From Owenia fusiformis (lineage: Eukaryota; Annelida; Polychaeta; Sabellida; Oweniidae), in NCBI GenBank assembly GCA_903813345.2, contig CAIIXF020000008.1, forward strand, positions 257,341 to 321,340: 64,000 bases of DNA, read 5' to 3'. Numbering within the stretch: the first letter of the stretch is position 1; every line of letters starts with the position of its first letter. A model generated the notes under the pieces. The model made no database searches. It was given only the letters and a program-made list of their open reading frames with translations, and was not told the origin of the DNA. Below are positions 1 through 13,200 of this stretch, in pieces. A program made the position numbers and the translations under genes.

Positions 1-3000
1 TTGTTAGATGCAAGTTTTAACCAGGAAGTGATGAAGTATGACAGCATTCAGAACAAATGGTGCCTGAAGAACAACCATGCTATAATACATGACACTAACA
101 TCTGTTGCTATGTATTCCAGGTGTTGTTAGATGCAAGTTGTAACCAGGAAGTGATGAAGTATGACAGTATACAGAACAAATGGTGCCTGAAAAACAACCA
201 TGCTATAATACATGACAATAACATCTGTTGCTATGTATTCCAGGTGTTGTTAGATGCAAGTTGTAACCAGGAAGTGATGAAGTATGACAGGATACAGAAC
301 AAATGGTGCCTGAAGAACAACCATGCTATAATACATGACACTAACCTCTGTTGCTATGTATTCCAGGTGTTGTTAGATGCAAGTTGTAACCAGGAAGTGA
401 TGAAGTATGACAGGATACAGAACAAATGGTGCCTGAAGAACAACCATGCTATAATACATGACACTAACCTCTGTTGCTATGTATTCCAGGTGTTGTTAGA
501 TGCAAGTTGTAACCAGGAAGTGATGAAGTATGACAGCATACAGAACAAATGGTGCCTGAAAAACAACCATGCTATAATACATGACACTAACATCTGTTGC
601 TATGTATTCCAGGTGTTGTTAGATGCAAGTTGTAACCAGGAAGTGATGAAGTATGACAGGATACAGAACAAATGGTGCCTGAAAAACAACCATGCTATAA
701 TACATGACAATAACATCTGTTGCTATGTATTCCAGGTGTTGTTAGATGCAAGTTGTAACCAGGAAGTGATGAAGTATGACAGCATACAGAACAAATGGTG
801 TCTGAAAAACAACCATGCTATAATACATGACACTAACATCTGTTGCTATGTATTCCAGGTGTTGTTAGGTGCAAGTTGTAACCAGGAAGTGATGAAGTAT
901 GACAGCATACAGAACAAATGGTGCCTGAAAAACAACCATGCTATAATACATGACACTAACATCTGTTGCTATGTATTCCAGGTGTTGTTAGATTCAAGTT
1001 GTAACCAGGAAGTGATGAAGTATGACAGCATTCAGAACAAATGGTGCCTGAAAAACAACCATGCTATAATACATGACACTAACATCTGTTGCTATGTATT
1101 CCAGGTGTTGTTAGATGCAAGTTGTAACCAGGAAGTGATGAAGTATGACAGGATACAGAACAAATGGTGTCTGAAAAACAACCATGCTATAATACATGAC
1201 ACTAACATCTGTTGCTATGTATTCCAGGTGTTGTTAGGTGCAAGTTGTAACCAGGAAGTGATGAAGTATGACAGCATACAGAACAAATGGTGCCTGAAAA
1301 ACAACCATGCTATAATACATGACACTAACATCTGTTGCTATGTATTCCAGGTGTTGTTAGATTCAAGTTGTAACCAGGAAGTGATGAAGTATGACAGGAT
1401 ACAGAACAAATGGTGCCTGAAAAACAACCATGCTATAATACATGACAATAACATCTGTTGCTATGTATTCCAGGTGTTGTTAGATGCAAGTTGTAACCAG
1501 GAAGTGATGAAGTATGACAGCATACAGAACAAATGGTGTCTGAAAAACAACCATGCTATAATCAGTGTTTTCAGTAGGCTTGTCCAAAATTGCGTCCCTT
1601 GGACGTAATGATTTTCAAAAAATGCGTCTCCCTTCAAAAAACTGCGTCCCTTGAAAAAATGTTCCCGGGAATTCAAAAGTCACGTTTTTACACTGGATGA
1701 AATAAATTGATGAAATTTTGTACCACTGCTTTTGCTATTTATCGGTCTGAATCAGCGTTCTTGCAAGTCTAGTATGTCATTGAATGATACAGATACCATC
1801 ATAACTTATATTCTCCCATTTAAAACACCTTTTCCTTGCGAATTTCGAAACAATTTGCTATTGATTTTGCTTTAGCATGTTTAGTTTAGGGGCAATCTGC
1901 GCGAGGTTCAACTTTTTAGTTCAGTTTCTTGCGCATATGCAGTCTCAAATAATGATCACGTGATCACACTTGACCAATTGAAAATGGTTTGAATCAGGTC
2001 TTAAGCTACCGGCCAATCGTAGGACTCATACTGATTACTGCTCGGAAATCGAGTATTGTATAAATTTTTGTCCTATCACATGCCTCGTACTATTTCGATC
2101 AGAAATCAACTTCCGGGAAGGAAATTTCGAAAGAAAATTTTATTTCTTTTAGAAATAGAATTTTCTTCAATTATTTATTGGATTCTGACGAAATAAAGAG
2201 ACTGAAGGTAAGATCTTTATCAAATCATTCATCCAAAGTTGATTGTATGAGTATGGCTTGCACTGCGTCCACAAAACGCAATCACTTTTTATTTCCGGGT
2301 CCATGGATTTTTCATTACGTTTTTGCAATACTTGGACGGCGTTATTGAAATAGCAGTATAATACATGACACTAACATCTGTTGCTATGTATTCCAGGTGT
2401 TGTTAGGTGCAAGTTGTAACCAGGAAGTGATTAAGTATGACAGCATTCAAAACAAATGGTGCCTGAAAAACAACCATGCTATAATACATGACACTAACAT
2501 CTGTTGCTATGTATTCCAGGAGTTGTTAGATGCAAGTTGTAACCAGGAAGTGATGAAGTATGACAGCATACAGAACAAATGGTGCCTGAAAAACAACCAT
2601 GCTATAATACATGACACTAACATCTGTTGCTATGTATTCCAGGTGTTGTTAGATGCAAGTTGTAACCAGGAAGTGATGAAGTATGACAGGATACAGAACA
2701 AATGGTGCCTGAAAAACAACCATGCTATAATACATGACAATAACATCTGTTGCTATGTATTCCAGGAGTTGTTAGATGCAAGTTGTAACCAGGAAGTGAT
2801 GAAGTATGACAGGATACAGAACAAATGGTGCCTGAAAAACAACCATGCTATAATACATGACAATAACATCTGTTGCTATGTATTCCAGGAGTTGTTAGAT
2901 GCAAGTTGTAACCAGGAAGTGATGAAGTATGACAGCATACAGAACAAATGGTGCCTGAAAAACAACCATGCTATAATACATGACACTAACATCTGTTGCT

Positions 3001-4118
3001 ATGTATTCCAGGTGTTGTTAGGTGCAAGTTGTAACCAGGAAGTGATGAAGTATGACAGCATACAGAACAAATGGTGCCTGAAAAACAACCATGCTATAAT
3101 ACATGACACTAACATCTGTTGCTATGTATTCCAGGTGTTGTTAGATGCAAGTTGTAACCAGGAAGTGATGAAGTATGACAGCATACAGAACAAATGGTGC
3201 CTGAAAAACAACCATGCTATAATACATGACAATAACATCTGTTGCTATGTATTCCAGGAGTTGTTAGATGCAAGTTGTAACCAGGAAGTGATGAAGTATG
3301 ACAGCATACAGAACAAATGGTGCCTGAAAAACAACCATGCTATAATACATGACACTAACATCTGTTGCTATGTATTCCAGGTGTTGTTAGATGCAAGTTG
3401 TAACCAGGAAGTGATGAAGTATGACAGGATACAGAACAAATGGTGCCTGAAAAACAACCATGCTATAATACATGACACTAACATCTGTTGCTATGTATTC
3501 CAGGTGTTGTTAGATGCAAGTTGTAACCAGGAAGTGATGAAGTATGACAGCATACATAACAAATGGTGCCTGAAAAACAACCATGCTATAATACATGACA
3601 CTAACATCTGTTGCTATGTATTCCAGGTGTTGTTAGATGCAAGTTGTAACCAGGAAGTGATGAAGTATGACAGCATACAGAACAAATGGTGCCTGAAAAA
3701 CAACCATGCTATAATACATGACAATAACATCTGTTGCTATGTATTCCAGGAGTTGTTAGATGCAAGTTGTAACCAGGAAGTGATGAAGTATGACAGCATA
3801 CAGAACAAATGGTGCCTGAAAAACAACCATGCTATAATACATGACAATAACATCTGTTGCTATGTATTCCAGGAGTTGTTAGATGCAAGTTGTAACCAGG
3901 AAGTGATGAAGTATGACAGCATTCAGAACAAATGGTGCCTGAAAAACAACCATGCTATAATACATGACACTAACATCTGTTGCTATGTATTCCAGGTGTT
4001 GTTAGATGCAAGTTGTAACCAGGAAGTGATGAAGTATGACAGGATACAGAACAAATGGTGCCTGAAAAACAACCATGCTATAATACATGACACTAACCTC
4101 TGTTGCTATGTATTCCAG
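1..4118 (+). repeat. 123-bp tandem array of LYST exon plus 3' splice site
   Basis: Twenty-eight copies are in view counting the exon copy at 4119: thirteen from 1 to 1562 (the last interrupted) and fifteen from 2363 on. The array continues past the left edge. Each unit holds about 105 bases of the exon at 4119 followed by an intron end that reads as pyrimidine-rich sequence ending CCAG. The unit is 41 codons and stop-free in the LYST frame. Copies differ by a few point changes (Ser/Arg, Thr/Asn, Val/Glu, Asp/Gly), several silent. Units carry an acceptor but no donor, so they could only be added to the following exon, not spliced in as separate exons. Most likely intronic, but coding use is possible. 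Confidence 0.95.
1563..2356. mobile_element. 794-bp TIR element inserted in the 123-bp array
   Basis: The array is broken within one unit. The flanks carry TATAAT at 1557-1562 and again at 2357-2362, and the ends are imperfect inverted repeats of about 30 bases sharing TTTCA, TCCAA and TTGC in order, starting CAGTG on the left and ending TAGCAG on the right. Removing the element and one TATAAT leaves 86 + 37 = 123 bases, the exact unit length, which fixes the boundaries. No transposase is present, so it is non-autonomous. The superfamily is unresolved: the 6-bp duplication is unusual for hAT (8) or Tc1/mariner (2). Confidence 0.8.
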
Positions 4119-7100
4119 GTGTTGTTAGATGCAAGTTGTAACCAGGAAGTGATGAAGTATGACAGCATACAGAACAAATGGTGCCTGAAGAACAACCATG
4201 CTATAATACATGACACTAACATCATCAAGCATCTCATCTTAGCCTGGAAGGTTAGCAGCCATATATGTTTTCGTTATCAAGTTGGACTCCAACATTGTTT
4301 ATCCATTTCACTACTTGCCACAATCAATCTTACTGTCAGCATATCAACCCAGCCCCGTCCATCAAACTTAGTCAAACTATCGTTCAAAAATCAGGTTGTC
4401 ATGTTTACCAAAGCTTTATAGTTACTATGGCAACAGTGAAAATAGGAATAAAAATGAGTACAAAAACACCCAAACCTACCATAATAGCACTAGTTTTTTA
4501 GATAGGCATACATCTTTTCTTAAGCTTTAATATTGTCTAGAACACTCATATACAACAAAAAATGGGGTAAATTTACCACTTGGATTTCTTTCTAGGCATG
4601 GTCAAAGTAAAACTCATTTTCACTATAGAATTACCTATTATCGTCCAAAGGGCTTTATTTATTCAACCTCATGGTTTCTATGTTAAACATAGAATAACAG
4701 AGCTTCAGGCAATGATTGAAAGGTATTTACCATGGAACAAATATCTTTGCACTGGAACACCCCTCTTCAAGAAATAACACATGTAAAAGGGGAACTATGT
4801 CTATAAATGTCATCAAAACTTTGTGTCAAAATGTAAAAAGGCCATTTCTGCACTACTTTTGGTGTAATAATTTCATTACTTCTAAACCCATAAATAACAC
4901 TCTGTTACCTTATTATTATGTTGTGTTAAATATTGGATGGATAAACTATTGGTCAGTAAGGCTTTGTACATAAAAACTGAATCACAGTTTGATTACGGTA
5001 ATTCTGATTGTGTGGGCCATAGTTAACCTGAACTTGGTCAGGCCCAATTTGAGGATTAATCACATCCACCATGTTAATATAATATTATGAAACGTCATCT
5101 GAACCAAACCAAGAGAAAAGAATCATAGTCCAATACTAACCCAATAGTAATGGACCCTACCTGGTATAATATTATATAAACTTTACATTGAAGCATCACC
5201 ATTATTTATACAAATTCTATTTTCTTTAGGTCTGGCAGAGATCCGAACATGTTATATGGCAAATGTCATTCCAAGCCCTTGAGAATCTAACACACGAGGA
5301 GAACCCTTATAGAGAGTTCAACATTAAGAAACTACAGTTTGCTGATATAGTTGCTGATCTTATGCATATTTGTCTGGTAAATAATAATATTTGTATCATA
5401 ATTATGGTGTTATATGGAATTTAGCGAAAAGTACTATGGAACTCTTATTTTTCAAAGGAATGATGAAAGTCATATCTTATATATTTTATCTAATGGATCA
5501 AATGATATCCCCTCGAAAAGTATAGGATATCATATATGTTACAGGATATGCTTTACAAAATGTACATGTATTCACAACTTAAAAATATTTTGAGGGATTT
5601 ATAAGTAGTCTTCCGGCAAATTGATTAACATATTGTTGAGTTCAGAAATTGTGTGAGAAAGGACTGATAGGTAACTATAGCAATGTGTATTCTGTGTTTC
5701 AGGAACGTATACAAGAATCCTACAGTGCTGTTCATCCAAGTATAGCACTAAGTATAGTGAACATCGTCCAAGACTTACTAGGGTCACCCCCAGATATTAA
5801 CCTCCTGGTGACAATATGTGACTTCTTACTATTGTTACATCCTGCTATGTGTACCTATATATCACATACTGCCTCTAAGTTTTACTTTCTACACAAGTGG
5901 AGTAAGTTTGGTTTTGCTTGTTTATTCAACATAGAATAATATTGATATTTACCTAAAATGATTCCTTGTCCTTTCATGCCTCTATATTATGTAAACCATG
6001 AGAACTGAACATTAAAAATTGGAATTATTTCTCTTCGTGTTATTTATTTAAATATTTTGATGTTTAGTTTGTGCAGAAGTGGAATAGTTGAGTTTGGGGG
6101 AAAACTTTTAATGTACATGCATTGGTAATCTAATAATACATCCCCATTTAAAGCCCAACCCATGTTTGCTCATTTTGAATGTTGAGATATAGCACTGTAA
6201 TATTTCCTAGGTTCAAGTGAGACTAAGGTTAAGAAGTTACCGCAACCCAGCTATGTTTCACGTCAGATCAGCAAAGAGTCCAGGAATAGATCAGCTGATC
6301 ATGTACCTGTACACGTCGTCAAACTCAGGAACTCACAATCTGAATCTGAGTCAAATGGTTTGTAATACAGTTTCATCATTATACTGACAAAACTTCTCTT
6401 ACATTATCCCATCTATGATGATATTTTTTCATATCCATAAAAATGTTAAAGGTTACCAAGTTCTACATTTTGTTTTCTCGCAGCCTTTTATAAGTTTTAG
6501 ATATCTATTCAATAAGATTTTTGTCCAATTCAGACACATGACAGAGGCCGCTTAGTTATGCATCTGGTTTTCTTTTTGGTGGCCATTTTTTCTGGCAGTC
6601 ATATAATAAAATTATTTGATAAATCTTGTCATTTGAGTAAATCCACTCATCAGATTTTCTTTGAAGATAACTTTATATTTTATGCTTTCTTGTTGGCATG
6701 ATAACATTCACATTATGTGCCTGGTGTATATTGTGAGCTAATATTATTTAACAGAAAAAGGTGCCAGACCAAGATCATCAAGTCTACCATTGGTGCCTCA
6801 TGTAGAGAAATCCATGCAGTTCTTCCAATCCCAGAGCAGTGATGAAGACCCCAAAATGCTAGTTAAGCCAGCCTCCGATACTCTCCTCCCCACACTCTCC
6901 AAGACAAACAGACAGCACACTCCAAATATGGAAGACCAGAAAAATGGAGAATCGTTTTTCTTAGATACTGATGATGAAATCACAAATATGTTTTCCTTTG
7001 TGAATGAACTTGAAAATGTTGAAGAGGAAAGTATTACAAAGGATTTTAAGGATCTACAGAATTTAGCACTGCAAAAACAATATATTGATGATACTAGCAC

Positions 7101-7219
7101 AAGGAAAGGCCTGTATGAGGACCAGCCTACACTAAACAATGTAGCATCTGAGAACAGTATGTCTTCTATTGGGAGTAGGGTTGAGGCAGGGGAAGAAGGT
7201 CTTGTGGAGATTACAACAG
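4119..7219 (+). CDS. LYST: LYST exons 1-5 of the window (middle region)
   Basis: Exons are 4119-4250, 5230-5376, 5703-5901, 6211-6357 and 6755-7219. The first is the functional end copy of the 123-bp array: it runs past the repeat boundary (after codons D-T-N-I) into unique codons ending AWK and a GT donor. Exon 2 carries the conserved FNIKKLQ and exon 3 the [11 protein letters not shown] block typical of LYST before the BEACH region. Exons 4 and 5 encode a polar, Ser/Glu-rich segment of about 200 residues without recognisable domain, matching the known disordered linker in LYST. Exon 5 (465 bases) is the longest exon in the window. Phases run 0, 0, 1, 1, 1. Confidence 0.9.
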
Positions 7220-10200
7220 GTATGCTCAAACATTTCATGCCTTTGTTTATATGACGGGACTTTTTCGTAAAAATCATAAATTTTTCATTCTAAACCAAAG
7301 TAATTAATATTATTGTTTGAAATTTTGGTAGTATATTCGCAACATCTATCTATTTCACATATATTCTGTCCCCCAGGGGCCGTGTATGGGGGTCAGGAAA
7401 ACAGAAATTTTTGCTAATTTTTAGATCTTTCTGAAGTATAGCTTTATTATACTCAAATGAAAGGCAATTAAGAGTAGATTGCAAATATTGTATCTTTTTT
7501 CTGATTCGAGTCTCGTAAAATTCAAAATGGCCGTCTAATGTACGATTTCGCAATAACTTTTCGATCCCTTCAACAGATGGCTATATATTACTCAAATTGA
7601 AGGAATTTTGGAGTAGATCACAATACACTGTATTATTTTTCAGATTTGTACCTCAGAAAATTCAAAATGGCTGCTTTGCAGGAATTCACAATTCTAAATT
7701 TTTCAATTTTAACCAAAGTAATGAGTATATTAACGCATAACGTGTATGGGGGTCAGGAAAATAGAAATTTTTGCTAATTTTTAGATCTTTCTGAAGTATA
7801 GCTTTATTATACTCAAATGAAAGGCAATTAAGAGTAGATTGCAAATATTGTATCTTTTTTCTGATTCGAGTCTCGTAAAATTCAAAATGGCCGTCTAATG
7901 TACAATTTCGCAATAATTTTTCGATCCCTTCAAAGTATGGCTATATAATACTCAAATTGAAGGAATTTTGGAGTAGATCACAATTATGGTATTATTTGTC
8001 AGATTTGTACCTCAGAAAATTCAAAATGGATTTTTTCAAGATGGCCGCCGCTTTAAAAATGACGGGATTTTTTCGCAAAAATCATAAACTTTTCATTCTA
8101 AACCAAAGTAATTAATATTATTGTTTGAAATTTTGGTATTGTATTCGCAACATCTATGTATTTCACATATATTCCATGTTTTTCATCCTGACCCCCAGGG
8201 GCCCGTGTATGGGGGGTCAGGAAAACAGAAAATTTTAGATCTTTCTGAAGTATAGCTTTATTATACTCAAATGAAAGGCAATTAAGAGTAGATTGCAAAT
8301 ATTGTGTCTTTTTTCTGATTCGAGCCTCGTAAAATTCAAAATGGCCGTCTAATGTACGATTTCACAATAACTTTTCGATCCCTTCAACAGATGGCTATAT
8401 ATTACTCAAATTGAAGGAATTTTGGAGTAGATCACAATACACTGTATTATTTTTCAGATTTGAACCTCAGAAAATTCAAAATGGCTGCTTTGCAGGAATT
8501 CACAATTCTAAATTTTTCAATTTTAACCAAAGTAATGAGTATAATAACGTAGATGCGAGTAGGTAGTAACCAGTTTCACCACCAGGTGGCTCGCTCGGGT
8601 CAGATAGCATGGCGGATATAGTAGAAAGTTCCCTTTAACTTAAATTACATCTGTTTTAGTGGTTCAATTTTCATATAACCCTTATGTATCTAATAGTTAT
8701 GCAAATCAAAATATGTCCAGTAAATGAAAATGTTATCTGGCCACAAGAAAAGATATTTTACTTTTTGTGATTTTGTAACATGGGCTCTATGGAGAATCAA
8801 CCCGAACTAGAAGTCACACTTTCAAAAATAATTAAATTTTCAAACTTGATAAACAATTTTCGAAACCATATTTCTAGACGTAATTTTACATGTAGATTTC
8901 AAATATAACATCGCTTTGACTGGATTTTGAATATTTAATGGCGTAAATCAAGATTTTTTCTACTTGCATCTAGTCAATTGATTGGAATTCGGTAATTGAT
9001 ATTTTGTTCGTTGGGATTTGCTACTCCGCGGAGTTGCCATTATCTAGTTGCATATTTGTTTTACAACTAGCATTCTGGTAAATCATGTCATCTAATCGTT
9101 ATAATGTCATTTTGGACAGGAATGGTATTTCCTGCAAAGAATAACATCGTAAATCTATCCTATATACCCTAGTTCCATCAATTCATCATATTGAATCAAT
9201 TGACTGTTATGTATTTTGCCCAGGGAAATCTACTTAAAAGTGTTATCCAAGAAAGTAAGGGGTCACCTGACCCACCTTTTATTTCTTGTTCCTTTGTATT
9301 ATAAAATATATTATATAATATTATATTCTTGTTTTCTTGTAGGCTTGCTGGACATTTTGAGTAGCTGTGTGTTGAATCTTGCTGACAGTATGGCAGGGAG
9401 AGTGTTGGGCACAGTCATTAGACCTCAGATGTTTCTAGTTCTGGCCAACCACACATGTAGCCCAATCAGGGCGGCTGTAATCAAGGTACTATCTTGAAAA
9501 AAATGTCAGTATTTAATGGAAATGCAATATATCTATCCGAGAGACCTCAGCAGGTGATATATATATATCACTCGCTCACTTCAGATATCAATTATTTACC
9601 CACATGTTATCTACCTATAACACTACTAAGTATGGAATAAAGGTCTTAAATGAACACCTCTCTCTTAAGTGAACACCTCTTTCTAGTGAACACCTGTCTT
9701 TTGTGAACAACTCTCATAATTAGGGAACACATGTTCGTTTTAAAACAATTTCCTGGAGCATATTCCATTTACTTTATTTTAAAACCCATTCTAAAGTGGA
9801 CACTAAGTTTAACTATACGTCATTTACTATATCCATATGTCATGTTTCAGTTGTTGGGTGTCTATCTCCAACGTACCAATACTGCAGAATGGGATAGCTT
9901 TTTGGGTTATCAGGGTTTTCAGCTGCTAGCCAGCCAACTACACCAGTACCCTTGTACAGAGGATGTCTTCCATGCATGCTCTTCTCTTGTACTTGGGCCC
10001 CAACACATGGATGAGTATGTTAGATTTAAATGTGTTTACTGTAAGATTTAATGCGAAGACAATTCTATTGTAATGATGTTTTACACTAGGATGCAATAAT
10101 GAAGTTTTTGCCTTCTTAGGATTGTACATTGTTGTGACAGTTTATTTCAAAAATCACTAATAAGTCTAATTATACAAGGTTTGCACTGGAGATGATGGAG

Positions 10201-13200
10201 GAGGCGCCATCTATTCAGCAACAAGGTGTTGTCACAATCCTGGCTCTTCTAGAAGGTGCTGTTCATAGTGTGGAGCTACTCTCTTCTCTCTTGGAGACAA
10301 TAAAACAGGTAAATGCTTTATCATTGTCTTGTTTGGCTTAAGCCACACACTGAATGTGTAGAATTTCATTCATCAAATGCCTCAAGTGAGTAGCCCCTGC
10401 CCCTGTTGTTTCTGAAAGTATGAGACTCATTAGCTATTATTCATGTCATTTTTTCATTTTTATAATCATACATACTTTTCATCAATATATTTCTCACATT
10501 TTTGGTAGATATTTGCACGTTATTGAAGAATTAAAATCCAAAATCATTTTTGATTAAAATGTTTAAATGACAATTCAAGTTTTTGTGAATATGCAGACCT
10601 ATCTTTAAATCAATATAGATTTTACATTTTACTCAGTACACAGGGTCTAAATGTCTCACAAAATGTTTTACACATGTGAATGGGCAGTTTTCATGCATCA
10701 TTTTAGCACATATGTTTTTCATCCTGCAGCTGTTTAAGAGTTCTCCAGTCATGGCTGCTATTATGTTAGAGAGAGGACTAGTGGAGTCATTATGTAACAC
10801 CACAGTGGCCATATTGGAGCAGTCTCAAAGGTTAGCAGAAAGATTGCATTCTTTTAAATGACTTACATTCTGGCATATTGCTCTGCAACTTGTTCCTTGT
10901 AGGTATATGTAATGTCTGTCTTAAGTAAGTTATACACCAATGATGTATTGAACATTTTACAATAAAATTGTACATATAATTTATCATTTATTATTTGGCC
11001 TCCCAATGTATACACCTGCCTTGGAAAATGTAAATGTAATTTTTTGGGTTTAAACATACAGCAAACAATATATTAATGAGAATGATGTTTGCAGTGGGCA
11101 TGTATTGTTGTATCTTGTGTTCCTTTTAATATTAATTGCAAAGTACAATAAGTTTATGGTTTATTTTTATTTCCTAGGGATGATTGGCCTTCAGAGGCTG
11201 AAAGATCAAGACTTTTGGAGCAAATACAACACCTATTCTGCCTGATAGCCTTGACAGATTTCAAGTAAGCGATGAATTATTTCAAATAGATTCTCACATG
11301 TTTTGATTGCTTAACACAATCTGATCCAGTTTGTTTAAATTCATTAAAACGTTGTCATAACATTAGCACATGTCAAGTGTAAGAGCCATACTACATTTAA
11401 GTAAATATTAATACAAGTATTGAATGAGTGTAGTATGTTCTGTCTACACAGGTCCAGCACCTATGCAAGCTATAACAGTATCCGAGAGCTAATCTCATCA
11501 TTGAGCTGTCTAGAGCGCCACTTACAGGTGCCCCTGAGGGTCTATGTGAGACGCATACAGTATGAACTGCTGTCATATGTTCTACACTATGCCTTCTCCA
11601 GAACCTGCCCTGGTCTACTTCATATACTCAGTCCAAAGTACTTGTTTCGTAAGTGTTAAACATTTATGATATAGAGGATATCCTATGATTTATGAGTGAT
11701 ATCAATATATGCAGATATCAATATCCATGAGTGGATTAAAATCATATCACGAGTAAATCATAGGATGTTCTTTTTATTCCATAGTTAAAGTCATCATCAG
11801 AATCGTCGGAAATTAAGTGATTTAATTCGAATTTTCCAAACGATCCGGCGATGTTGACACTTAGCCTCATTTTGAGTCTGAAGTAGCAAAAATCCATAAT
11901 TCATAGCATACGACCTCTAATATAAATACTCATCAACTTGGCCATTGCGTATTTTGGACCAAATACTATCATGTCATATAAAATAGAAGCCAAATCATTT
12001 ATGTACAGTGATTTTTATAGTCAGTTTGTTTCATCACAGAACGTGTACAATATTGCTTACCAATTGCCTTTATACGCTTGCATCACAGAGGCTTAATACT
12101 GTAGATTGGGTTAATTTGGCGCCCGCTTTAATTTGGCGAAATTGAAAAATTCGCCAATATAAATCTTCGCCAAAATTTAGAATGAATCCCCGGGAATTAT
12201 CTAGGGTATTTCGTCCAGTGTATTTAGGTCACTTCCGGTTAAGTTTTTTCCAAAAATATGAAAAAATGTCTCTCCTAAATTGGCTTAGAACTGGTCAGTC
12301 ACTCATTAATACTCAGGGAAAAGGTGATGTATAGTAGCAGCATCGATCGAGGTGCAAAATGTAAAGGATGATCTCACAAAAATGTACAAACGTGGTGAAT
12401 ATCGCCAGTGGTCCTCAACTTTTGAGGACTTTTAAAAAATGAACATGCCCATTTACATAGTAATTTGCTAACAGCGCGCAAGTATAACATTGTATTAAAT
12501 TTTTTTTGCATATCCGCCAAATTAAATAGCCGCCAATATGCCAAAAATGGCAAAATCGCCAAATTAAGTAGCGCCAAATTAACCCAATCTACAGTAGTTA
12601 TTCTTTCTTGTAAATCTTACAGAAAATCCCAGGTTACAGCAACTACTGCAGGGTGGTGTGGAAGAAAAGCGAGTGGAAGATTTGGGTTATATTGAGTTGC
12701 AGGATAGGTTTCACAAGCTTGCCATTCTATGTATAGATGTCGCTGTTAGCTCCGGTAGGTGCCATTTCATCTTGAAATTTTATCTATTAAATAAATATAT
12801 AATCTCGGGTTTTCATTTTTTTACAAAACTAGTTAGAAACCCATGCCTCTCTATCGTTTCAAAAAATTTACCCAACGTGGCGGTCTCTGTTAATTTATGG
12901 CATCCATACTTTTCTGAGAGGTAACACTTTGAGGTTCAATTTTTTGCCGGATGCCCTTGCAAACTCTCATTTGTTGCTCTGTATTGTAGCATTCCGTTAC
13001 CATGGTTACGCATCTATAGGCATCTTACCTTGGAATCTTAAATCATTTGTAGCTTTGTCATTATTTTGTCTATAGATATGATATTGGTATCAAATTAAAC
13101 CTAATTAAATTTCGAATATAATTGAAATATTCAATTATGCAAATGAGCTAATTTGCATAAATTGTGACGTCATAAATCTATTTTTGGTTCAGAATTTTCA

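Noticed and set aside
1-4118. CRISPR-like array
   Set aside because: Units are contiguous, with no unique spacers, in a eukaryotic gene. The same applies to the 68-, 67-, 35-, 76-, 72- and 25-bp arrays.
1-4421. Two long open frames (535 and 674 codons) as a stand-alone repeat protein gene
   Set aside because: They are the 123-bp array read through; the units contain an intron end, and the last copy is a LYST exon. There is no independent start, and the frames end by chance in the insertion and in the next intron.
6798-7277. Minus-strand 159-codon frame
   Set aside because: Antisense shadow of LYST exon 6755-7219, which has splice-consistent phases and family context.
7350-8298. Related minus-strand frames [12 protein letters not shown] and similar
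   Set aside because: They lie in the three-copy intronic repeat and reflect its duplication, not coding.
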